Assembly (NCBI RefSeq): GCF_018736105.1
Contig: NZ_CP076135.1
Coordinates: forward strand, 2,726,001 to 2,790,000
Reading direction: 5' to 3'
DNA from: Bradyrhizobium sediminis
GTDB lineage: Bacteria > Pseudomonadota > Alphaproteobacteria > Rhizobiales > Xanthobacteraceae
DNA: 64,000 nt
In this document: in pieces, positions 33,664 to 41,795 of the stretch
Position numbering within the stretch: position 1 is the stretch's first letter
Layout of the letters: every line of letters begins with the position of its first letter
Program-made: the position numbers and the translations under genes
The notes under the pieces: model-generated
What the model was told of the DNA's origin: nothing
The model's input: only the letters and a program-made list of their open reading frames with translations
The model's database searches: none

Positions 33664-34364
33664 GGCGGCGTCGGCCCTGGCGGGAGCGCCAATACGGCGT
33701 ATTGCGCATAGCCACGGAACGGTCGTTCGAAGCTCAGATCGGCGCCGGCGGCGTCAGCCATGGCTGACAGCACCCGCTCGAGTTCGTCGCGCGGCGTGAC
33801 GTCGAACATGGCGAGCCACTGCGTGAGGAGCGACCGAGCCAAGTTGGGCAAGCGTTCCTGATTGCCAAAATCGACGATGTGCAGGGATCCGCCCGGCCGG
33901 AGGCGGCTCACGGCCGCCGCCAGAACGCCGCGCCAGTCCGGGATCATCGACAGGCTGTAGGAGATCATGACGTGGTCGAACGCTGGAACGCCGAACAAAG
34001 GCTGCGGATCGAACGCGGTTGCGTCGCCGTGCGCGACGCGAATTCGTCCGGTCAGATCGCTCCGTGAGATCGCCGATATCGCCGACGTCAACATCTCCGT
34101 CGAGACATCGATGCCGAAAAATCTTGCATGGGGATAGAGCCGGGCGGCGTGCACGAGGTTTCTGCCGGTTCCACAGCCGATTTCCAGCACGTTCGCGCCG
34201 GCCTCCGGTCGTAAGTTTGCGATCAGCCGGTCCCTGCCGAGCAAGTAATATCGCCTCGTGCCGTCATAGATGTGGCGCTGCCGGCGGTACATCCGGTTCA
34301 TGCGAACGGTTGCCTCGACCGGCCACGAGCCATCCGCGCCGATATCCCGGGAATAGGCCGACAT
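33660..34364 (-). CDS. btaB: SAM-dependent N-methyltransferase, BtaB
   Basis: 234 residues. Class I methyltransferase: motif I VLEIGCGTGRNLVHAARLYP near residue 60, the acidic GIDVS, and SLSMIPDWRGVLAAAVSRLR then GGSLHIVDFG. The N-terminal RMNRMYRRQRHIYDGTRRYYL is typical of BtaB, which trimethylates diacylglyceryl homoserine to the betaine lipid DGTS. The divergent btaA 157 bp away makes the assignment strong. A PhoB-like box lies at 34411-34428. Confidence 0.88.
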   Translation of the reverse strand: MSAYSRDIGADGSWPVEATVRMNRMYRRQRHIYDGTRRYYLLGRDRLIANLRPEAGANVLEIGCGTGRNLVHAARLYPHARFFGIDVSTEMLTSAISAISRSDLTGRIRVAHGDATAFDPQPLFGVPAFDHVMISYSLSMIPDWRGVLAAAVSRLRPGGSLHIVDFGNQERLPNLARSLLTQWLAMFDVTPRDELERVLSAMADAAGADLSFERPFRGYAQYAVLALPPGPTPP

Positions 34365-34410
34365 CCAACACCTCGCATTGCCTGCAATGGCTTCTCCTTG
34401 CGATGTTCGC

Positions 34411-34428
34411 GCGACAAGGGTGTGACAG
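34411..34428 (-). promoter_or_regulatory. PhoB box before btaB
   Basis: Minus strand: CTGTCAC-ACCC-TTGTCGC, two repeats with 11-bp period, 47 bp upstream of the btaB ATG. Confidence 0.62.
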
Positions 34429-34461
34429 CGAACGCGGGTAGCTGCGGTCCTGCCGTCGTTG

Positions 34462-34479
34462 CTGTCGCAAAACTGCAGC
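34462..34479 (+). promoter_or_regulatory. PhoB-like box before btaA
   Basis: CTGTCGC-AAAA-CTGCAGC, ending 42 bp before the btaA ATG. A second possible site, CCGTCAC-TGGA-TTGTTGA at 34492-34509, is nearer the gene and overlaps the expected leader. Confidence 0.5.
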
Positions 34480-34521
34480 GTGCCCGCGATACCGTCACTG
34501 GATTGTTGATTCGGAGGACGG

Positions 34522-35727
34522 ATGAATACGCAGCTTATCGCCGACGCGGTCCGCAACAGCAGGGGGCACGACGAAGCGACGGTCTGGGACCGGCTATTCG
34601 CGTTCTGGTTTCAGCGCCTGGTCTACACCCAGATCTGGGAGGACCCTGAAGCCGACCTCGCCGCGCTTCGGTTGCCGGTCGGCTCGACAATCGTCACCAT
34701 CTCATCCGGCGGATGCAACGCGCTGTCCTATCTCACTGCGCGACCGGCGCAGGTGTATGCGGTCGACCTCAACGAGGCGCACCTCTCGCTGCTCAACCTC
34801 AAGCTAGCCGGGCTTCGGGGCTTCTCCAGCTACGCCGAATTCTGGCAGTTCTTCGGCGAGGCCGCTTCGCTCTCCAATACCGGCCTCTACCTAGAGCGGT
34901 TGCGGCCTTTGCTCGACGCCGAGACGCGCGCCTACTGGGACAAGTGCAACGTCCTTGGGCGACCGCGGCATGCCTATTTTACCGACGGATTCTACCGCCA
35001 CGGCATGCTCGGCCGCTTCATCGGCCTTGCCCACCTGCTGGCGAAACTGGCGCGGATCGACCTGGCGGCGCTGCTAAACGGGAAGGCAGATGCGCCCGAA
35101 CGCATTCAGGCGCTGGATCGCCTGCATCGCCTGTTTCATTCGCCGCTGGCTCGACTGATCACGGGAACTCCCGCGTTGCTGTTCAGCCTCGGCATTCCGC
35201 CCCAGCAGCGGGCGCTGCTCGGAGCTGACGCGCCGCTCAACGAGGTGCTTCACGAGCGGTTGCTGCGCCTGATCAACGGCCACCCCAATGCGACCAATTA
35301 CTTCGCATGGCAGGCCCTGCATCGCAGTTATCCCGGCCCCGGCGATGCCTGCCTGCCGCCTTACCTGCAGCGCAGCCAATTCGAACGCATGCGCGACGGC
35401 GCGGGATTGATCATTCCGGTGCACGCCAATCTTCGGCAGTTCCTGGAGGGCTTGCCGGCGCGTGAGGTCGATGCGGTAGTGCTGCTGGACTCGCAGGACT
35501 GGATGGCATCCGAGGAGATCCGCGCGCTCTGGAATGCCATCGATCGCACCGGCAGCGAGGACGTTCGGATCATCTTCCGCACCGCCGGCAAGGAATCTCC
35601 GCTGGAGAATGAGGAACTGGCGTCGCTGCGGCAGATATGGCGTCGCGACGAGGAACGCAGCGCGACCGGTTTCGCGCGGGACCGCTCGGGGATTTACGGC
35701 GGGTTCCACTGCTACGAGCGGCGCTGA
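34522..35727 (+). CDS. btaA: Diacylglycerol 3-amino-3-carboxypropyltransferase BtaA
   Basis: 401 residues, DUF3419 family. VYTQIWEDPEADLAALRLP and TIVTISSGGCNALSYLTARP (SAM-binding region) are hallmark BtaA sequences; GFYRHGMLGRFIGLAHLLAK and the C-terminal GIYGGFHCYERR follow. It transfers the homoserine-forming group of SAM to diacylglycerol, the first step of DGTS synthesis, which replaces phospholipids under phosphate shortage. Good Shine-Dalgarno (CGGAGG) before 34522. Divergent from btaB. Confidence 0.92.
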   Translation: MNTQLIADAVRNSRGHDEATVWDRLFAFWFQRLVYTQIWEDPEADLAALRLPVGSTIVTISSGGCNALSYLTARPAQVYAVDLNEAHLSLLNLKLAGLRGFSSYAEFWQFFGEAASLSNTGLYLERLRPLLDAETRAYWDKCNVLGRPRHAYFTDGFYRHGMLGRFIGLAHLLAKLARIDLAALLNGKADAPERIQALDRLHRLFHSPLARLITGTPALLFSLGIPPQQRALLGADAPLNEVLHERLLRLINGHPNATNYFAWQALHRSYPGPGDACLPPYLQRSQFERMRDGAGLIIPVHANLRQFLEGLPAREVDAVVLLDSQDWMASEEIRALWNAIDRTGSEDVRIIFRTAGKESPLENEELASLRQIWRRDEERSATGFARDRSGIYGGFHCYERR

Positions 35728-35750
35728 TTGCGGCCAAGGCATCGGCCCGG

Positions 35751-35788
35751 AGAGAAAAAGATGCTCCCGAGCAGAACTCGGGAGCATC
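35751..35788 (-). terminator. Strong intrinsic terminator
   Basis: GATGCTCCCGAG (35760-35771) and CTCGGGAGCATC (35777-35788) form a perfect 12-bp stem, loop CAGAA. On the minus strand it is followed by CTTTTTCTC, so it best terminates the hsp20-groEL-cytochrome operon; it also lies 32 bp after btaA on the plus strand. Confidence 0.88.
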
Positions 35789-35862
35789 CGGAAGTTGAGC
35801 GGCAATGTCCAGGGAAGGGAACATCCGCGAAAATAGGATGAGTCGATTCAGGTGCCGCGTCG

Positions 35863-35876
35863 TTGCGCTGGATCAA
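35863..35876. promoter_or_regulatory. FixK2-type box in a gene-poor spot
   Basis: TTGC-GCTGGA-TCAA fits the TTG(A/C)-N6-(T/G)CAA consensus. It lies between the terminator and the end of the cytochrome gene, with no gene start in normal distance, so it may be fortuitous or drive an unannotated transcript. Confidence 0.35.
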
Positions 35877-35909
35877 ACGGGTGGCGGTGCCGCGTCGCCG
35901 CCCGGCAAC

Positions 35910-36209
35910 TCACCAGAATTGCCACCAGCTCTTCGCAGCGGCGCTCTTCTTCACGAGGTATTCGACGATTTGAGGTTTGACCGAATCCATTTCATTGGGG
36001 TGGCCAGCCGTGAATTCCAGAATCCAGGCGCGCCGGACCTCATCCGGACCCTTCGGGATTTCGCGAAGGATATTCTTGTCCGAGCTATGACAGCCACCGC
36101 AGCCGGCCTTGAAGGCTTCTTCAGGGGGCACTGCATGGGCGGGCAACGCAGCCGACGCGATCAGGGCGGCTGAGACGATCGCGTTCGCGCGCATCCTGTT
36201 GGGCGGCAT
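35910..36209 (-). CDS. Small monohaem c-type cytochrome-like protein
   Basis: 99 residues. Signal peptide RMRANAIVSAALIASAALPA, cleaved near AHA-V. A single CxxCH haem site (AGCGGCHSSDKN) near residue 38, and a Met in GHPNEMDSVKP that could be the distal ligand. Similar small proteins are described as haem-binding, DUF1924-like or cytochrome P460-like, and I cannot choose. It ends the operon 12 bp after groEL. Periplasmic. A role in low-oxygen electron transfer is inferred from context. Confidence 0.8.
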   Translation of the reverse strand: MPPNRMRANAIVSAALIASAALPAHAVPPEEAFKAGCGGCHSSDKNILREIPKGPDEVRRAWILEFTAGHPNEMDSVKPQIVEYLVKKSAAAKSWWQFW

Positions 36210-36221
36210 CGGGCGCGCCGA

Positions 36222-37844
36222 TCACATGGCCATTTCCGGCTCGGCCGGCCGCTCGCGCTTCGGCTCCGGAATCTCCGTCATCGTCGCTTCCGTGAGCAGT
36301 AACACGCTGGCGACCGACACGGCGTTTTCCAGCGCGGTACGGACCACCTTGGCGGGATCGACGATGCCGGCCTCGACCAGGTCGACGTACTCCTTGCGCG
36401 CGGCATCGAAGCCGAAATTGCCCTGGCCGCCCAGCATCCGCGCTACCACGACGCCGCCGTCGACGGCGGAATTCACCGCGATCTGGCGGGCAGGGGCCTC
36501 GAGCGCCCGCTTCAGGATCTGGACCCCGGTCCTTTCGTCGCCTTCGCAGGCGGCCTCTTCCCGGGTGACCGCCTCGATGCATTTGAGCAGCGCCAGACCG
36601 CCCCCCGGCACGATGCCTTCAGCCACCGCGGCCTTGGTGGAACTGATGGCGTCATCGAGCGCCTCCTTCTTGGCCTTCATCTCGGCTTCCGTCGGCGCAC
36701 CGACGCGGATCACGGCGACGCCGCCGGCCAGCTTGGCGAGCCGCTCCTCGAGCTTCTCGCGATCATAGTCGCTGGTGGTCTTTTCAATTTCGCGCCGGAT
36801 TTGCGTAATCCGGCCGTCGATCCGGGCACGGTCGCCGCCGCTGCCGATCAGGGTGGTGTTTTCCTTGTCGGCGACCACGCGCGCCGCACGGCCGAGCTGC
36901 TGCAGGGTCGCGTTTTCGAGCTTCAGGCCGATCTCCTCGGAGATCACCTGCGCGCCGGTCAGGATCGCGATGTCTTCCAGCATCGCCTTGCGCCGGTCTC
37001 CGAAGCCGGGCGCCTTGACCGCGCAGCCCTTGAGAACGCCCCTGAGCCGGTTGACGATCAACGTCGCCAGCGCCTCGCCCTCGATGTCCTCGGCCACGAT
37101 CAACAACGGGCGGCCGGACTTGGCGACCTGTTCGAGCACCGGGATCAGGTCGTGCAGCGCCCCGATCTTGTGATCGCACAGCAGCACGTACGGATCTTCC
37201 AGCACGGCTTCCATGCGCTCCGCGTCGGTGACGAAGTAGGGTGATATGAAGCCGCGATCGAACTTCATGCCTTCGACCACGTCCAGCGTGGTCTCCGTGG
37301 TCTTGGATTCCTCGACCGAGATCACGCCGTCGCCGCCGACCTTTTCGATGGCGTCGGCAACAAGATCGCCGATCGCCGGGTCATTGTGGGCCGACAAGGT
37401 TGCGACCTGCGCCTTCTCCGCTTTCGTCTTCACCGGGCGAGACATGGCGCGCAGCGCCTCGATCGCAACGCGGGCGGCACGGTCCAACCCGCGCTTGAGA
37501 TCGATGGCACTGGCGCCCGCGACGACATTGCGCACGCCGTCGGCCAGGATGGCGTGCGCGAGGATGGTCGAGGTGCTGGTGCCGTCGCCGACCACATCGC
37601 CGGTCCTCTCCGCCGCCTGGCGAAGGATCTGGGCGCCGAGATTCTCCTCGGGATCCCTGAGATCGATCTCCTTGGCGATCGTGACACCGTCGTTGCAGAC
37701 GATCGGCGCGCCCCAGCTCTTCTGGATCAGAACCGATTTCGATTTCGGCCCCAACGTGACCCGCACCGCGTCGGCAAGCAGCGTGGCTCCCCGCAACACC
37801 TTCTCGCGGGCCGCGGAATGAAACAGGATCTGCTTGTGGGCCAT
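36222..37844 (-). CDS. groEL: Chaperonin GroEL paralogue
   Basis: 540 residues, full length. The ATP site is [19 protein letters not shown] and [10 protein letters not shown], then [20 protein letters not shown]; the second site contains [14 protein letters not shown]. It is diverged from housekeeping GroEL (GPKGRNV and GDGTTTAT are altered). The C-terminus ends [14 protein letters not shown] instead of the usual GGM repeats. No groES lies beside it, so it must use one from elsewhere. Third-last position in hsp20-groEL-cytochrome, whose promoter holds a FixK-type box. Confidence 0.95.
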   Translation of the reverse strand: MAHKQILFHSAAREKVLRGATLLADAVRVTLGPKSKSVLIQKSWGAPIVCNDGVTIAKEIDLRDPEENLGAQILRQAAERTGDVVGDGTSTSTILAHAILADGVRNVVAGASAIDLKRGLDRAARVAIEALRAMSRPVKTKAEKAQVATLSAHNDPAIGDLVADAIEKVGGDGVISVEESKTTETTLDVVEGMKFDRGFISPYFVTDAERMEAVLEDPYVLLCDHKIGALHDLIPVLEQVAKSGRPLLIVAEDIEGEALATLIVNRLRGVLKGCAVKAPGFGDRRKAMLEDIAILTGAQVISEEIGLKLENATLQQLGRAARVVADKENTTLIGSGGDRARIDGRITQIRREIEKTTSDYDREKLEERLAKLAGGVAVIRVGAPTEAEMKAKKEALDDAISSTKAAVAEGIVPGGGLALLKCIEAVTREEAACEGDERTGVQILKRALEAPARQIAVNSAVDGGVVVARMLGGQGNFGFDAARKEYVDLVEAGIVDPAKVVRTALENAVSVASVLLLTEATMTEIPEPKRERPAEPEMAM

Positions 37845-37884
37845 TCGCTGCCTCTCGGTGCATGCGGGTCGTCAGAATGACGTG

Positions 37885-37921
37885 CGGCCTCGCCGATCAG
37901 CATCGTGATGCGGCGAGGCCG
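37885..37921 (-). promoter_or_regulatory. Intercistronic hairpin between hsp20 and groEL
   Basis: CGGCCTCGCCG (37885-37895) pairs with CGGCGAGGCCG (37911-37921), an 11-bp GC-rich stem with a 15-nt loop. No T run, so probably an mRNA processing or partial-termination element that keeps hsp20 message above groEL. Confidence 0.6.
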
Positions 37922-37930
37922 GCGGTGTGT

Positions 37931-38473
37931 CTATTTTGAGGTTACGGGAATCTTCTTCTGATTGTTCTGCGCGTCCGGCGACTTCGGTAGCGTCACCGTC
38001 AGGACCCCGCTCTTGTAGCTCGCCTCGATCTTGCCGGCGTCGACGCTGCCGGGTACTTGCAGCGAGCGGCGGAAGGAACCGTAGCGGCGTTCGGAGACGT
38101 AGCGGTCCTTGGTCTTCTCTTCCTTTTGCTCCTGCTTCTCACCCTTGATCGTCAACACGCCGTCGGCGAGCTGGATGTCGATGTCCTTGACGTCGAGCCC
38201 CGGCAGTTCGGCCGTCACCTCGAACGCCTTGTCCTTTTCGACGATGTCGATCGCCGGCGTGACATTGAAGCCGAGGTCGCGGCGCCAGAACGATTCGATG
38301 TCGGGTAGTGGGCGGAACAACGGGGCCTGCATGAAGCCGGTCTGGAAATCGTGAAACAGCCGGTCGACCTGACTGCGCAACACGTCGAAGGGCTGCCAGT
38401 CCGCGGACTTGGTGGCCGGCGCAGCCGGGCCAGCTTCGGTCTTGATGGGTAATTTTGTTGCAGCTTCTGCCAT
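37931..38473 (-). CDS. Hsp20/alpha-crystallin small heat-shock protein
   Basis: 180 residues. Alpha-crystallin domain from about residue 75 to 170: PAIDIVEKDKAFEVTAELPG, LDVKDIDIQLADGVLTIKGE, RRYGSFRRSLQVPGSVDAGK and the closing ASYKSGVLTVTLPKS. N-terminal ~70 residues include an amphipathic region (VLRSQVDRLFHDFQTGF). An ATP-independent holdase. The ATG at 38473 is chosen over 38482. First gene of its operon, 93 bp below a perfect FixK-type box. Confidence 0.94.
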   Translation of the reverse strand: MAEAATKLPIKTEAGPAAPATKSADWQPFDVLRSQVDRLFHDFQTGFMQAPLFRPLPDIESFWRRDLGFNVTPAIDIVEKDKAFEVTAELPGLDVKDIDIQLADGVLTIKGEKQEQKEEKTKDRYVSERRYGSFRRSLQVPGSVDAGKIEASYKSGVLTVTLPKSPDAQNNQKKIPVTSK

Positions 38474-38565
38474 GACAAACACTCCTTGGAGTTAGAGCCA
38501 GAGCTCGCCGGTTGGGGCTCCGGCGTTTGGACCAGGAAACGATATGCCTCGGGCTGCCGGCGGCT

Positions 38566-38579
38566 TTGATCTCCATCAA
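38566..38579. promoter_or_regulatory. FixK/FNR box before hsp20-groEL
   Basis: TTGAT-CTCC-ATCAA, perfect palindrome, 93 bp upstream of the hsp20 ATG. Confidence 0.75.
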
Positions 38580-38610
38580 GAGATCAGGGGTGCCGGTTGC
38601 GCCAGCCGGG

Positions 38611-39042
38611 CTACTCGACGATCTCGATGGTCGTGTTCCTTGGCCCGTGGCTCTGCACCAGACCGAACAGCGACCGCGCATGGTCGGGGCTGAGCCGGAC
38701 GCAACCGTGGGACACCGGGCGTCCGAGATTGCGGAGTTCAGTGGTGCCGTGGATGGCGTAGCCGCCGCGAAAAAAGATCGAATACGGCATCGGCGTGTAG
38801 TCGTAGAGCCTGGAGTAATGCATCCTCTGCAGCGAATAGGGCTGGTAGCTGCCGGGCGGCGTCCGATAGCCGCGTCTGGCCGTCGACACCGGCCAGGTGG
38901 CAAAGTCGGCGCCATCGACCGCCACGTTCATGGTCTGCTGCGAAAGCTGGATCCGGACCGCGACGCTGGCGCCGGCGCGATCGGCCGCCGAGCCGGCAAA
39001 CAGCGTTGCGAGGAGGAGATGAAACGGGACACGAGCATTCAT
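38611..39042 (-). CDS. Small L,D-transpeptidase (YkuD domain)
   Basis: 143 residues: signal peptide NARVPFHLLLATLFAGSAAD, then a minimal YkuD domain. The catalytic motif is complete: AIHGTTELRNLGRPVSHGCV followed by RL, with nucleophile Cys in SHGC near residue 111. It makes 3-3 cross-links or attaches proteins to peptidoglycan in the periplasm. The ATG at 39042 gives a proper signal peptide; an upstream start at 39105 would mask it. The operator in front is weak. Confidence 0.9.
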   Translation of the reverse strand: MNARVPFHLLLATLFAGSAADRAGASVAVRIQLSQQTMNVAVDGADFATWPVSTARRGYRTPPGSYQPYSLQRMHYSRLYDYTPMPYSIFFRGGYAIHGTTELRNLGRPVSHGCVRLSPDHARSLFGLVQSHGPRNTTIEIVE

Positions 39043-39158
39043 GACTGGGACGGGCATCCGGTCTCGGCGGTCTTGCGCTGGGTTCCTCGCGGGTTCGATC
39101 GCCAACGCCGGCTTGTATTGGTCGAGAACCTTGATAGAGCGGGCCTTGGCAGCGGCGC

Positions 39159-39172
39159 GTGAGATAGATCAA
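39159..39172. promoter_or_regulatory. Degenerate FixK/FNR-like box between ldt and ligD genes
   Basis: GTGA-GATAGA-TCAA: right half perfect, left half with one mismatch. It lies 117 bp before the transpeptidase and 62 bp before the first ligD gene. Confidence 0.35.
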
Positions 39173-39233
39173 GGTCGGAAGAAATCGGGCGTTCTAATTT
39201 TTTAGATAAATTTCGCGCCGAGGACACCGGCCG

Positions 39234-39827
39234 ATGCCCGTCCGCAGTCTGAGCCGCTACCGCCGCAAGCGCAATTTTACCAGCACGCCGGAGCCGAAGC
39301 CGGGGCGCGGAAAACGCCGCAGCAGTCTCGCCTTTGTGGTGCAGAAGCATCGGGCTTCGCACCTGCATTACGATTTCAGGCTGGAGTTGGACGGTGTGCT
39401 GAAGAGTTGGGCGGTCCCGAAGGGACCTTCGCTCGACCCCAGGCAGAAGCGACTGGCGATCCGTGTCGAGGACCATCCCTGGGACTACCGGAACTTCGAG
39501 GGGACGATCCCGGAGGGGAACTACGGTGCCGGCGATGTCATCGTCTGGGACAGGGGGACCTATCGGTGTGCCGAAGCGGACAGCGAAGCTGCAATGCGCC
39601 GCCAATTGCGCAAGGGTTCACTCAAGATTTTGCTGCGGGGCCACAAACTCAGGGGTGGATTTGCGCTGGTGCGGTTCGGTACGCCGCGGCGATGGCTCCT
39701 GATCAAGGCCAATGATCAATATGCGACGCTGCGGGATGTGACGCTGGACGATCGCTCGGTGAAGTCGCATCGCAGGTTGCCGGATGCGAAACCTGAGAAG
39801 GCAACCCGAAAGCGGCGAAGAACGTGA
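39234..39827 (+). CDS. ligD: LigD 3'-phosphoesterase domain as a separate protein
   Basis: 197 residues. The PE domain motif FVVQKHRASHLHYDFRLELD is followed by GVLKSWAVPKGPSLDP, VEDHPWDYRNFEGTIPEGNY and GAGDVIVWDRG. The His and Asp residues of the HLHYDFRLE block bind Mn. It trims 3' ribonucleotides and phosphates at double-strand breaks. It overlaps the ligase gene by 4 bp (GTGA). In most bacteria this is the N-terminal domain of one LigD protein. Confidence 0.92.
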   Translation: MPVRSLSRYRRKRNFTSTPEPKPGRGKRRSSLAFVVQKHRASHLHYDFRLELDGVLKSWAVPKGPSLDPRQKRLAIRVEDHPWDYRNFEGTIPEGNYGAGDVIVWDRGTYRCAEADSEAAMRRQLRKGSLKILLRGHKLRGGFALVRFGTPRRWLLIKANDQYATLRDVTLDDRSVKSHRRLPDAKPEKATRKRRRT

Positions 39828-40786
39828 CGGAACGCAGGCAGAAAACCGGGATCCCGAAGGCGGCACTCAAGCCGATGCTCGCGACCCTGATCGGCGCGCC
39901 GTTCGATGACCCGGATTGGGTATTCGAAACCAAGTGGGACGGCTACCGGGTCATTGCCAAGATCGACCGCGGGAAGGTCGTGCTGCTGTCTCGGCGGGGC
40001 ACCGTGATTACCCCGGATTATCCGGGTATCGCCGCGGCCCTGGGAAAACTCAAGCGCGCGCATCAGGCCGTCATCGACGGCGAACTGGTCGCGCTCGATA
40101 GCCGCGGCCGTTCGCGGTTTCAATTGCTGCAGAATGCGCGCAACACCCGGGCGCGGCTCGTCTACTACGTCTTCGACCTGCTGTTCCTGAACGGCCGCAG
40201 TCTGCGCCGGTCGCCGCTGGTCGATCGCAAGCGGTTGTTGAAGGCGCTGCTGCCGCCGGGCCGGGCGATCCGCTTCAGTCGGCATGTCAAAGGTCATGGC
40301 AAGGCCGCGTTCCGCGCCGCGAGGCGCCACGGCTACGAAGGCGTCGTGGCGAAGCGGGCGCAAGGCCCTTACTTCCCCGGCAAGCGCACCCGCGAATGGC
40401 TGAAGATCAAGACCGTGCTGCGGCAGGAAGCCGTGATCGTCGGATATACCCGCCCGCAGCGGTCACGGCAGTATTTCGGTGCGCTGGTGCTCGCCGTACG
40501 CAAGGGCAGCAAATGGCAGTATGTCGGGCGGGCAGGAACCGGATTTGACCGCGACAGCCTCAAATTCATCCATGCGAAACTGACGCCGCTGCGGTCGGCG
40601 CGGAAGCCTATCGACGCTGAGGTTCCGGGCGAACGCACCACCACCTGGGTGCGCCCACGTCTGGTGTGTGAAGTGAAGTTCACCGAATGGACCAATGACG
40701 GGCAGATGCGGCACCCGGCCTTCCTGGGCTTGAGGACGGACAAGCCGGCGCGGAGTGTCGTGCGCGAGAGGAGGTCACTCGCATGA
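39824..40786 (+). CDS. ligD: LigD ATP-dependent DNA ligase domain as a separate protein
   Basis: 320 residues, GTG start. Adenylation motif I ETKWDGYR near residue 37 with the AMP-accepting Lys, motif III VYYVFDLLFLNG, motif IV EGVVAKRAQGPYFPGKRT, motif V WLKIKT, and an OB-fold C-terminus (EAVIVGYTRPQRSRQYFGAL). It seals breaks in non-homologous end joining. It sits between the phosphoesterase and polymerase genes with 4-bp overlaps on both sides, keeping the PE-LIG-POL order of Pseudomonas LigD. Confidence 0.93.
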   Translation: MTERRQKTGIPKAALKPMLATLIGAPFDDPDWVFETKWDGYRVIAKIDRGKVVLLSRRGTVITPDYPGIAAALGKLKRAHQAVIDGELVALDSRGRSRFQLLQNARNTRARLVYYVFDLLFLNGRSLRRSPLVDRKRLLKALLPPGRAIRFSRHVKGHGKAAFRAARRHGYEGVVAKRAQGPYFPGKRTREWLKIKTVLRQEAVIVGYTRPQRSRQYFGALVLAVRKGSKWQYVGRAGTGFDRDSLKFIHAKLTPLRSARKPIDAEVPGERTTTWVRPRLVCEVKFTEWTNDGQMRHPAFLGLRTDKPARSVVRERRSLA

Positions 40787-41709
40787 CCAAGGTCGAGCTC
40801 ACGCACCTCGACAAGATATTCTGGCCGAAGGAGGGTTACAGCAAGGGCGACGTCATCCAGTACTACGAGCGTATGGCCGGCGTCATCCTGCCCTATCTGA
40901 GAGACCGGCCGATGGTGCTGGTGCGCCATCCGAACGGCATCAAGGGAGGCAGTTTCTTCCAAAAGAATGTCGCCTCGATCCACCTGCCGCCATTCGTCCG
41001 AACCGTGAAAATTCGCGCCAAGAGCACCGGCAGGAACGTGCAGTACGTCGTCTGCAACAACAAGGCGACGCTGCTCTATCTCGCCAACCTCGGCTGCATC
41101 GAGATGCATTGCTGGGGATCGCGGGTCCGCAAGCTCGATTATCCCGACTATATGGTGATCGATCTCGATCCCGGCCGAAACACATTCGCCGAAATCGTGG
41201 CGGTGGCAAAGGAAACCCGCAAGGTCATCGCGGCCGCGGGCGGGACAAGCCTGGTCAAGACTTCCGGCAAGAGGGGCATCCACGTCTATGTTCCGCTACG
41301 TCCGATCTACGATTTCGATGAGGTGCGGGCGGTTGCGAGGCTGGTCGCCGAGATCGTCAACCGCCGGATGCCGAAGCTGACGACGGTTTCGCCGAGGCTC
41401 AGCGGACGGAAAAACCGGATATTTCTCGACTGCGCCCGTAACGGATTTGGCCAGACCACCGTCGCCCCGTATTCGCTGCGGGCATTCGCCAAGGCCACCG
41501 TTTCGGCGCCGCTCGACTGGCGGGAACTGACGGCGGGCTGCAGTCCGGCGCGCTATCATTTGAGATCGATGGTCAGAAGGGTCAGAATGAAAGGTGACCT
41601 CTGGGAATCCGCGATCGGCAAATCGAACAGCCTGCGAAAGCTTGAGAGCTCGCTCAAGGGCATGGCGTTGCCGGCAAAGCCTGCGAGGGGACGCGCTGTC
41701 AGAAAATAG
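40783..41709 (+). CDS. ligD: LigD primase-polymerase domain as a separate protein
   Basis: 308 residues of the archaeo-eukaryotic-primase-like LigD POL family. Conserved: LDKIFWPKEGYSKGDVIQYY, DRPMVLVRHPNGIKGGSFFQ, the metal-binding DLDPG in MVIDLDPGRN, the TSGKRGIHVYVP His motif and AGCSPARYHLR near the end. It adds (ribo)nucleotides at broken ends. Its ATG overlaps the ligase stop. No ku gene is in this window. Confidence 0.93.
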   Translation: MTKVELTHLDKIFWPKEGYSKGDVIQYYERMAGVILPYLRDRPMVLVRHPNGIKGGSFFQKNVASIHLPPFVRTVKIRAKSTGRNVQYVVCNNKATLLYLANLGCIEMHCWGSRVRKLDYPDYMVIDLDPGRNTFAEIVAVAKETRKVIAAAGGTSLVKTSGKRGIHVYVPLRPIYDFDEVRAVARLVAEIVNRRMPKLTTVSPRLSGRKNRIFLDCARNGFGQTTVAPYSLRAFAKATVSAPLDWRELTAGCSPARYHLRSMVRRVRMKGDLWESAIGKSNSLRKLESSLKGMALPAKPARGRAVRK

Positions 41710-41746
41710 AGGCTTCCTCCCCGGTAGCCTCACCCGAGCAATGAGA

Positions 41747-41760
41747 TTGATCCAGCTCAA
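41747..41760. promoter_or_regulatory. FixK/FNR box before the PhaC-like gene
   Basis: TTGA-TCCAGC-TCAA, centred about 42 bp before the ATG at 41796, which implies either a leaderless message or a later start such as ATG 41886. Confidence 0.65.
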
Positions 41761-41795
41761 GACGGCGGGAGCAGATTTAGCGTCCGGATTTTGGA

